Source: Candidatus Berkelbacteria bacterium (GTDB lineage: Bacteria > Patescibacteriota > UBA1384 > DTJR01). From it: a stretch of 47,206 nt of DNA. The position numbers were made by a program, and so were the translations under genes. The stretch is taken from contig JAPLVK010000011.1 in assembly GCA_026397175.1 (NCBI GenBank), positions 1-47,206 of the forward strand. Direction: 5' to 3'. Positions 41,509 to 47,206 of the stretch are shown piece after piece. Numbering within the stretch: the first letter of the stretch is position 1; the number at the start of each line of letters is the position of its first letter. The notes beneath the pieces were generated by a model that saw only the letters and a list, made by a program, of their open reading frames with translations, did no database searches and was not told the origin of the DNA.

Positions 41509-42650
41509 TTAAGTTTCTCCACTATTTTTTCCAAATGATTTGATCGTGAACCCTTGACTAAAACAATATCATTTGGTTTTAAAATATTATCAATCTCCTT
41601 CTCTAATTCTCCCACATTTGCATACCAGTAATCAAGGTTTGCCTCCTTGAAACCTTCACCAACTCCGATTGTTAACTTGGCGATTTTTCGCGCGGCTTTG
41701 GATATTTCAATATGGGACTTGTCTGAAATCTTGCCAATTTCTTTCATTTCCCCCAAAATAGCAACTTTACGACCGTACTTTATCTTATCCATAACTTCAA
41801 GAGCCGCCATCATTGACAAAGGATTTGCATTATAACTTTCATCAATAACTAAAATATCTCGCCTTCCGACAAATCTATTTCCCCTTCCATCAAGAGGAGT
41901 GAGATCGTCAATGTAATCAATCATCTTTTTGTTCCCCGTTACATTTAGAAGTGCAAGCAATGCGAGCTCCAGATTCCATATATTATGTACACCCAAGAAT
42001 TGAAAACTTGTTGTAAATTTCTCTCCCTGAACAAAAAGGTCAAATTCGGTCTTATTCGTAAGAAATTTTATGTTGTTTGAATATATTGTTTCCTTATCAG
42101 GGACTAACAGAATTTCGGCATTGGGTTTTGTTAGATTTTGACATCTTTCGAAGACATCGTGAGTTGTAATAATTTTTTGTTTTGTCGCAGTCGCTAATTT
42201 CCATTTTTCTTCAGCAATTTTTTCAACCGACCCAAACGCTTCGATGTGCGCCACCCCAATATTTGTGATTACTGCCACATCGGGCGCAATAATTTGAGTT
42301 AGATAATCCATATCGTTTGGCTTATCGGCAGCATATTCTAAAACCAAATATTTCGGATATTTCACGGTAAAGATGGCTTTTATCGGAGCGTATATTGCTA
42401 TCCACAAAAAATCCAAAATATTTGACGGGGATTTGGAAAACATCAGAACAGACAGGGGAAGTCCCGTTTCGGTATTCAAGTTACCCGAAGCAACATAGAC
42501 CGACTTTTCGGTCTTTTTTAAAAGTTCCCCGATAAAATACTTGGTAGTCGTCTTTCCGGAACTTCCGGTAATTCCAATCACAAACGGCCTAAATCTGGAG
42601 TAGATATATTTAGCAAAAAACGCTAATTCTTTTTCTAGCAGTTTAATCAT
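41505..42650 (-). CDS. murF: MurF-like Mur ligase lacking the N-terminal domain
   Basis: The 381-residue ligase begins almost at the ATPase domain: GSSGKTTT is at residues 29-36. GNLNTETGLPLSVL, NIGVAHIEAFGS and the C-terminal DESYNANPLSMMAALEVM with LGEMKEIG are MurF-type, matching the ligase that adds D-Ala-D-Ala. The usual N-terminal domain of about 80-100 residues that holds the UDP substrate is missing, replaced by a short amphipathic helix. It could therefore work on a different substrate or with a partner. It overlaps ftsI and mraY by 4 bases each. Confidence 0.85.
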   Translation of the reverse strand: MIKLLEKELAFFAKYIYSRFRPFVIGITGSSGKTTTKYFIGELLKKTEKSVYVASGNLNTETGLPLSVLMFSKSPSNILDFLWIAIYAPIKAIFTVKYPKYLVLEYAADKPNDMDYLTQIIAPDVAVITNIGVAHIEAFGSVEKIAEEKWKLATATKQKIITTHDVFERCQNLTKPNAEILLVPDKETIYSNNIKFLTNKTEFDLFVQGEKFTTSFQFLGVHNIWNLELALLALLNVTGNKKMIDYIDDLTPLDGRGNRFVGRRDILVIDESYNANPLSMMAALEVMDKIKYGRKVAILGEMKEIGKISDKSHIEISKAARKIAKLTIGVGEGFKEANLDYWYANVGELEKEIDNILKPNDIVLVKGSRSNHLEKIVEKLK

Positions 42651-44404
42651 TGATTTTGTTTGGGGACTTTTAAATAACTATTTAGAAGCCAATCGGCAAT
42701 TTCGCCAAAGATTGGAGCGGCTGACGATTCGGCCCATTCGACATTTTGCGGATGGTCAAGTTTGACCAACATGACAAACCTGGGGTCATCTGCTGGTGCA
42801 AATCCCGCAAACGAGCCAATGTGCTGATTTTCCTCATAACCACCTCCGGGTTTGGGAATCTGCGCCGTTCCGGTTTTACCGGCGACCTTAAAACCCTCCA
42901 CTTTCGCCTTTTTTCCATGACCATTTTCTACAACAGAAATCATCATATCCGTATCTTTTTTCGCATTTTCTTCACTCATAATTTTTATCGGTGTTTCCGG
43001 CTCATATTTAGTAACTTTGCCATCAGGTGAAATTACTTTATCAAGAATATGCGGTTTAACTAAACTTCCTTTATCTGCAATGGTTGAGTATGCTTGAGCA
43101 ATTTGTAAAGGAGTAACGGAAATTCCTTGTCCAAATGAAATTGTCGCGCGGTTAACATCTTTCCATGTCTTATACGAACTTACCTGCCCCGATGATTCAC
43201 CGGAAAGATCAATCCCCGTTTTTATACCAAATCCCATTTTTTTAATAAATTCACCCAGAAAATCATTCCCGATTTTATTTGCCACCCAGATCATCCCAAT
43301 ATTATCAGAATTTTCAAGAATTTGGGTAACTGACTCGAAGCCAAATGATTTGTCTTGTGAGTTGTGAATTTCGTATCCGCCTACATTAACTTTGTTTGAA
43401 AAACCACCTTCTTCGGGGCTCGGCTTTGAGTCGGGTTCAATAAACTTTCCCTCTAGCCCGGCTGCGGTTATAATCGGCTTAAAAATTGATCCCGGTTCCC
43501 AGTTTGAAGCAGTAATTGGATTTATAAAAATGCTTTGCTGATCTGTTTTGACTTCGTTAAATTTATTCGGATCATAGTCGGGCGACGAGGCCATCGCTAA
43601 AATCGCCCCTGTTTTTGGATCCATGATAACAATTGAACCGGCATCCGCCCCATACTTTTCAATTCCCTCTTTTAATTTTTTCTCGGCCATATATTGAACC
43701 GAACGATCAATGGTTAAAACAACACTTGAGCCATCTTTACCCGGTTCATTCTGTTGAATCTTAATAACTCGGCCCAGATTATCTTTAAGACCTTTCAAAA
43801 CCCCGCCTTCACCTTTTAAAACCCCGTCAAAATATTCCTCCGCTCCATATTTGCCGTTACCACCATAGTCAACAAAGCCCAGAACTTGTGATAAAAAACT
43901 ATTTTCCGGATAAAAACGCGAGTACTCCCCTTCCAAAAAAACACCTTTTAAATTTAGCGCGGCAATCTTATCCGCATCTTCTTTGGAAAGATGTTTTTTA
44001 AGCGGAGGGATATACAGTTTGTTATTGTTGATTTTTTCAAAAATTGCATTTTGGTCTTCGGATATTATTGGAGCAATTTTGTTTGCCGCATCTCTTTTGT
44101 CGGTAATATTTTTGGGAATGAGCGTTAAACTATAAAGTTCAAGGTCATTTGCAACCGTAAAAAGACCTGTCTTTGATTCGTCAATTAAATTTTGATTATC
44201 TTTGTCCTGAATAAAAATATCTCCCCGCTTGGCCGGTTGATCGATTTTTGTATAATATTGCTTGTCGGCAAGGGCAGTGTACTGACCAGAAGTTATGATC
44301 TGTCTTTGAAAAAGACGGCCGACAAAAATAACTCCTAGCAAAAAAAACAAAATGCCAAGATATTTAATTCTTTTGTCTTGGGGTCTATTGATATTTTGCT
44401 GCAT
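42647..44404 (-). CDS. ftsI: Septal class B penicillin-binding protein FtsI (PBP3/PBP2b type)
   Basis: The 585-residue transpeptidase has a membrane anchor (about 14-31), a dimerisation/pedestal domain with the RGDIFIQD start and RFYPENSFLSQVLGFV, and the catalytic domain. SxxK is in WEPGSIFKPIITAAG, SxN in ILENSDNIGMIW and KTG in VAGKTGTAQIPKPGG. There is no PASTA domain. It cross-links septal peptidoglycan alongside FtsW. It touches ftsL by one base and murF by four, so it is translationally coupled on both sides. Confidence 0.95.
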   Translation of the reverse strand: MQQNINRPQDKRIKYLGILFFLLGVIFVGRLFQRQIITSGQYTALADKQYYTKIDQPAKRGDIFIQDKDNQNLIDESKTGLFTVANDLELYSLTLIPKNITDKRDAANKIAPIISEDQNAIFEKINNNKLYIPPLKKHLSKEDADKIAALNLKGVFLEGEYSRFYPENSFLSQVLGFVDYGGNGKYGAEEYFDGVLKGEGGVLKGLKDNLGRVIKIQQNEPGKDGSSVVLTIDRSVQYMAEKKLKEGIEKYGADAGSIVIMDPKTGAILAMASSPDYDPNKFNEVKTDQQSIFINPITASNWEPGSIFKPIITAAGLEGKFIEPDSKPSPEEGGFSNKVNVGGYEIHNSQDKSFGFESVTQILENSDNIGMIWVANKIGNDFLGEFIKKMGFGIKTGIDLSGESSGQVSSYKTWKDVNRATISFGQGISVTPLQIAQAYSTIADKGSLVKPHILDKVISPDGKVTKYEPETPIKIMSEENAKKDTDMMISVVENGHGKKAKVEGFKVAGKTGTAQIPKPGGGYEENQHIGSFAGFAPADDPRFVMLVKLDHPQNVEWAESSAAPIFGEIADWLLNSYLKVPKQNQ

Positions 44405-44712
44405 TATTGCGAACTTTGCTCCATTCCTTTCTCTTTGGCTTTATCTTGAATTAAAGAAAGGGCCTTAAGACGATTTGCCTCAACTTCGAGCCGTTCTTTT
44501 TCGCTCGTTACGCTTTTATTTTGCTCCTCTAGATCAGAAACGATGTAATTTTTAGTAGCGGACTGCGACGATTGCGAGAGATAGAAAAACGAAAAAGCAG
44601 CCAAAATCACAACAATTAAAACTTTAAATGAATTTGGGCCAAAAAACACCCGTCTTTCAACAGACCTTTGCCTAACCCCCAAATCCCTATTTCTTTTTCC
44701 TACAAAAAACAT
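44404..44712 (-). CDS. ftsL: FtsL-like septum protein
   Basis: The 102-residue bitopic protein has a basic N-terminus, one membrane span (about 31-50, VLIVVILAAFSFFYLSQ) and a coiled-coil outside (DLEEQNKSVTSEKERLEVEANRLKAL). Sequence is poorly conserved in this family; size, topology and the place between rsmH and ftsI decide the call. FtsL pairs with FtsB-like proteins and FtsQ to activate FtsW/FtsI. Confidence 0.8.
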   Translation of the reverse strand: MFFVGKRNRDLGVRQRSVERRVFFGPNSFKVLIVVILAAFSFFYLSQSSQSATKNYIVSDLEEQNKSVTSEKERLEVEANRLKALSLIQDKAKEKGMEQSSQ

Positions 44713-45611
44713 TATTTAATCCTTTCTGCGACGCGGAGCTTCGCGCTCCGACTTCTTATGTTTCCTCTTATTTCATTTCTCGTCGGTACAATTGGTTTTT
44801 TCGTAATAATTTTAATTGATCCTACATCTGCGTTGCTTTTAAAAATATTTTTTATGAGCCGGTCCTCGCCCGAATGGAAACTGATTACCGCAACTCTTCC
44901 GCCAATGTTTAACTTTTCAATCGCCGCGGCGACACCTTCTGAAATTGCTCTATATTCGTCGTTGACCGCTATTCTTAAGGCCTGGAAAACTTTTGTGGCC
45001 GGGTTGGTTTTTCCGTGTTTGTTGCCTTTGATTTTGACAATTTCCGAGACCAAATCGGAAGTCCGTAAAAATTTTCGTTTTCTTCTTCTGTCAACGATCG
45101 CTTTGGCGATTTGGCGGGAAAGATATTCATCCGCAAAGTTATAAAAAATGTCCGCTAATTCCTTTTCGCTCGCTTCGTTGATAATATCTGAAGCCATTAC
45201 CGATTTTGATTTGTCGAGACGCATATCGAGCGGTTCATCTCCCTTAAATGAAATTCCTCTTTTTGATTCATCAAGATGAAAAGATGCGACGCCAAGATCA
45301 AATAATATTTTATCAATTTTAGAAATTTGCATGCCGTCTAAAATTGATGCCAAGTCCCTGAAATTTGCTCTGATCAGTTTGGTGTTTGGCTTTTGGAAGT
45401 CATCCCTTACCTGACTTAAAACCTCTTCATCCTGCTCGATGCCTATTAACAGCCCTTTTAAGCCAATCTTCTCTGAAATCAGCTTGGAGTGCCCTCCGAA
45501 GCCAAAAGTGGTATCAACCACAACTTCGCCCGGTTTGATATCAAGATTTTCCATCACTTCGTTGACTAAGACAGGTTTGTGCATCATTTTTTTGTCAAAG
45601 ATCAAAATCAA
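44712..45611 (-). CDS. rsmH: 16S rRNA (cytosine-1402-N4) methyltransferase RsmH
   Basis: The 299-codon ORF encodes the MraW/RsmH SAM methyltransferase: HKPVLVNEVMENL, SAM motif VVDTTFGFGGHSKLI, LFDLGVASFHLD, GISFKGDEPLDMR and the C-terminal AVISFHSGEDRLIKNIFK. The true start is probably the ATG pair at 45587/45584 (MMHKPVL), because the first eight codons are not family-like. No Shine-Dalgarno is seen. A structured RNA candidate lies 61 bases upstream of the ORF start, within the mraZ-rsmH leader. Confidence 0.93.
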   Translation of the reverse strand: MILIFDKKMMHKPVLVNEVMENLDIKPGEVVVDTTFGFGGHSKLISEKIGLKGLLIGIEQDEEVLSQVRDDFQKPNTKLIRANFRDLASILDGMQISKIDKILFDLGVASFHLDESKRGISFKGDEPLDMRLDKSKSVMASDIINEASEKELADIFYNFADEYLSRQIAKAIVDRRRKRKFLRTSDLVSEIVKIKGNKHGKTNPATKVFQALRIAVNDEYRAISEGVAAAIEKLNIGGRVAVISFHSGEDRLIKNIFKSNADVGSIKIITKKPIVPTRNEIRGNIRSRSAKLRVAERIK

Positions 45612-45671
45612 AAATTGAGCCGAAGGTCAAAATTGATTTTCCGTTTTGATCTATCATTATTTTATTAAAGA

Positions 45672-45788
45672 ACATGGGCGGTAAGACTCCTCCTCACTTT
45701 CCGAACACGGGAAACCCCAGTATCCAGAAGAGCAATCCCACCGTTTAAGATGGCGAGAAGTCCCCCTCCTCGGGTGAACCGCCCATGT
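45672..45788 (-). ncRNA. Candidate structured RNA between mraZ and rsmH
   Basis: A 117-nt segment closed by a perfect 11-bp stem (ACATGGGCGGT / ACCGCCCATGT). Inside, on the minus strand, GACTTCTC pairs with GAGGAGTC, CCATC with GGTGG and TTTCC with GGAAA. Two pairs that are G-U on minus would be A-C mismatches on plus, so minus, co-directional with mraZ and rsmH, is favoured. GC is much higher than the surroundings. It could be a riboregulator in the rsmH leader or a separate small RNA. I could not match it to a known family. Further hairpins (GCTGG/CCAGC type) lie between it and mraZ. Confidence 0.55.
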
Positions 45789-45844
45789 CAATTCACTCGT
45801 GAGCAGCTGACCTAAAGCCAGCACTTCACGTTGCTAATCACAAG

Positions 45845-46276
45845 TTAAATTCCCAACTCCGACAGATCCTCGGCAATTTCGCCCGCCTCGCCTTCGACTT
45901 GACTGATTTGTTTGACCCAGGACTTTTTGTCCCAGATTTCAATTCGATCATACAACCCCGTGATTATAACCTGTCTTTTTATGCCTGCGTATTTTCGAAG
46001 ATAGGTTGGTAAAATTATTCTCCCCTGTTTGTCAAATTCCACATCGGACGCTCCGGCTAAAATCAACCGCGCATAAAGTCGAGCTGATGATTTTGAGACC
46101 GGTAGCTGACCGATAGATTGGGCCATTTTCTGCCACTTTTCCGCGGTGAACAAGAAAAGGCACCCATCAAGCCCTTTGGTGATGACTGCCTCGTTTTTGA
46201 TGAATTTCCTAAATTTTGCGGGTACTGCGACCCGTCCTTTTTCATCAATTGCGTGTTCGTACTGTCCAATAAACAT
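45845..46276 (-). CDS. mraZ: Transcriptional regulator MraZ
   Basis: The 143-residue protein has two SpoVT/AbrB-like halves: FIGQYEHAIDEKGRVAVPAKFRKFI and, from about residue 78, ASDVEFDKQGRIILPTYLRKYAGI. MraZ forms a ring and represses its own dcw promoter by binding short direct repeats. Those repeats are visible just upstream (46286-46320). It is the first gene of the dcw run. No Shine-Dalgarno precedes the ATG (GAATAAAAAATG). Confidence 0.95.
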   Translation of the reverse strand: MFIGQYEHAIDEKGRVAVPAKFRKFIKNEAVITKGLDGCLFLFTAEKWQKMAQSIGQLPVSKSSARLYARLILAGASDVEFDKQGRIILPTYLRKYAGIKRQVIITGLYDRIEIWDKKSWVKQISQVEGEAGEIAEDLSELGI

Positions 46277-46285
46277 TTTTTATTC

Positions 46286-46320
46286 ACCACTTTTCCCCAC
46301 CTTGCACCACTCTTTTCCAC
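46286..46320 (-). promoter_or_regulatory. MraZ operator: four GTGG boxes with 10-bp period
   Basis: On the minus strand GTGGA, GTGGT, GTGGG and GTGGT follow each other with exactly 5 bases between them (CCAC at 46287, 46297, 46307 and 46317 on plus). MraZ is known to bind TGGGN-type repeats spaced 10 bp in front of its own gene. The boxes lie between the promoter and the mraZ ATG, so binding would block initiation. Confidence 0.85.
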
Positions 46321-46327
46321 TTCAACC

Positions 46328-46355
46328 ATATTACCTCTGTATAGATGGGTGTCAA
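46328..46355 (-). promoter_or_regulatory. dcw cluster promoter
   Basis: On the minus strand TTGACA (46350-46355), a 16-base spacer and TAATAT (46328-46333). The -35 is perfect, the -10 is 4 of 6, and the predicted start falls just before the first MraZ box. It appears to be the only strong promoter for the tightly packed run down to radA. Confidence 0.65.
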
Positions 46356-46656
46356 TACGGAACAAAAGACGAACAATATTTATAGCAAAAAATGGCTACA
46401 ATAACCGAGAAAAGCTTGATATTAAGTCAAATTTATGCGAGTATATAAAACTCACAGAACTTTGACTTGTCGGGATCCCGCTTTAGCGGGATCAAAGCTG
46501 TCGCGGTGGACGACATTAACTACCACCCTGGTCAGGTTTATAGTGTACGGACAGAGATCTCGAAGTACTTTAGGCCAACAGTCCCAAAAGACGGTTGGAG
46601 AAGAAACTAAGAGGTCGGGCTGTCAGTCACGATATCGCAGACCAGAGGAGAAAAAT
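46356..46656 (+). other. Leader of the small plus-strand ORF, no gene seen
   Basis: The stretch between the dcw promoter and the ORF at 46657 holds one perfect hairpin, GATCCCGC-TTTA-GCGGGATC (46474-46493). An AT-rich GTATATAAAA near 46441 could be a -10 region. The longer ORF-track frame beginning at 46435 has no ribosome binding site or recognisable sequence. I see no RNA gene that I can name. Confidence 0.4.
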
Positions 46657-46866
46657 ATGAGAGTAGTAATCACCGGCCACAACCCAGAGAAGCCCGAAGA
46701 ACAGGTTGAGTTGACAGAGACCAAACTCGCCCCCTTGTACGAGCTCAAACCTCGCACATGGCGTAAATTGCTCAAAGGATCTAGGTTCGCGCAAGCTGTC
46801 CACAAGGTACTTGCATGTAGTACTTTGTCAAGTACCCATTTTTTAGACAAGTTGTCTGCACATTAG
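46657..46866 (+). CDS. Small ORF of unknown function, 3' end replaced by an IS
   Basis: GAGGAG lies 6 bases before this ATG, which decides the start over the ORF-track start at 46435. The frame is 69 codons. The N-terminal half (MRVVITGHNPEKPEEQVELT) and the basic middle (LKPRTWRKLLKGSRFAQAVH) look coding but I do not recognise them. From about codon 57 the sequence runs into the likely IS end (TGTCAAGTACCC), so the native C-terminus is probably lost. The downstream stop overlaps the transposase 3' end. Confidence 0.5.
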   Translation: MRVVITGHNPEKPEEQVELTETKLAPLYELKPRTWRKLLKGSRFAQAVHKVLACSTLSSTHFLDKLSAH

Positions 46867-47206
46867 TTTGTTTTTCAAATTGTATTGCTCTAGGAAGTTT
46901 TGAGGCGACATTTTTAGTTTAGTATGGATTCTTTTATTGTTATAATAATAAATAGTTTGATAAATAGCATTGATTAGTTCTCCCAGAGTTTCAAACTGGT
47001 CTGTATGCCCAAGGTCCAGTTTGAAGTTGGAATAATATGATTCCTTATGCGGATTTTCCCATGGGGAGGCCTTTTTACTCATTGAGATTTGGATGTTTTC
47101 TCTTTTGAGTAGACCAAGGTATTTGTTCGAATCATATTCGCTGCCTTGATCGTCATGGTGATACAAAGGCGCCTTACCGACATTCACCAAAGCGTTTCTG
47201 AAAGCG
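46826..47206 (-). mobile_element. IS3-family element, truncated by the window edge
   Basis: The transposase 3' end lies 17 bases inside a putative end TGTCAAGTACCC (TG start, as in IS3-family ends). Nearby are GGTACTTG/CAAGTACC and AGACAA/TTGTCT inverted pairs. The opposite end is beyond the window, so the boundary and target duplication cannot be checked here. Confidence 0.65.
46843..47206 (-). CDS. IS3-family transposase OrfB, C-terminal part
   Basis: The frame is open to the window edge, so this is the last 121 or so residues of a longer protein; the TTG at 47190 is not a real start. It shows the second catalytic Asp in YHHDDQGSEYDS and, 35-45 residues on, the catalytic Glu in WENPHKESYYSNFK. 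The usual IS3 tail follows (YYNNKRIHTKLKMSPQNFLEQY). This is the rve/DDE integrase fold that cuts and joins IS ends. The N-terminal part and OrfA lie outside the window. Confidence 0.9.
   Translation of the reverse strand, partial: AFRNALVNVGKAPLYHHDDQGSEYDSNKYLGLLKRENIQISMSKKASPWENPHKESYYSNFKLDLGHTDQFETLGELINAIYQTIYYYNNKRIHTKLKMSPQNFLEQYNLKNKLMCRQLV

Noticed and set aside
45700-45720. CCGAACACGG on the plus strand of the mraZ-rsmH RNA, like loop C of 5S rRNA
   Set aside because: The distance from the 5' end, the missing helix II partner and the lack of the AAGUUAAGC continuation do not fit 5S; G-U pairs favour the other strand.

Overview
The window is 47.2 kb of AT-rich bacterial DNA using standard bacterial stops (TGA ends several genes, so code 25 is unlikely). 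The gene content points to a member of the Candidate Phyla Radiation (Patescibacteria). The signs are a compact layout, a short divergent dcw cluster, a type-2 isoleucyl-tRNA synthetase with internal zinc knuckles, and DUF5652 and DUF5679 small proteins. A PP2C-like protein with a membrane anchor and a MurF without its N-terminal domain fit the same picture. I cannot name the lineage more finely.

Layout. (1) 1-9.5 kb is mostly minus strand: a transcription/translation block read as tRNA-Thr(UGU), tRNA-Tyr, tRNA-Thr(GGU), a small membrane protein, rpmG, tRNA-Trp, ileS, rodA (broken), secE, nusG, rplK. Upstream lie a TPR protein, a delta-prime-like protein, a zinc-ribbon protein, rpmB and an M50 protease. 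A candidate structured RNA and a tRNA-Pro with an unusually long inverted-repeat stem close the block. (2) 9.6-17.6 kb is an accessory region. Two 363/364-bp cassettes, each a TrpR/YerC-like regulator bounded on both sides by 30-36 bp palindromes, bracket csp, a DUF5679 protein, a pRiA4b ORF-3 protein, an unrecognised protein, a PIF1-like helicase, ybaK and a small membrane protein. A decayed copy of the ybaK 5' end lies on the other side of the pRiA4b-unknown-PIF1 trio. Nudix, VOC and glycosidase-like genes follow. (3) 17.7-32 kb holds housekeeping and surface genes: a secreted FN3 protein, mnmA, a YgjP-type metalloprotease with an overlapping Cys-rich small ORF, rarA, a PP2C-like membrane protein, argS, tyrS, a class A PBP and radA. 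(4) 30.9-46.4 kb is one long minus-strand dcw run: mraZ, a structured intergenic RNA candidate, rsmH, ftsL, ftsI, murF, mraY, murD, ftsW, a murG-murC fusion, murB, ftsQ, recJ, radA. It is headed by a TTGACA promoter and four MraZ boxes spaced exactly 10 bp apart. (5) The right edge is a truncated IS3-family element inserted at the 3' end of a small plus-strand ORF.

The dcw genes form the lipid II and septal synthesis pathway: MurB/C/D/F make the UDP-precursor, MraY and MurG make the lipid intermediates, and FtsW/FtsI polymerise and cross-link with FtsQ/FtsL. No murE, ddl, ftsA or ftsZ is present here. The strongest candidate for something undescribed is the palindrome-bounded TrpR-like cassette. 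Its two palindromes in the second copy differ only by symmetric, compensating changes, and a closely related palindrome flanks a diverged paralogue 5 kb away.
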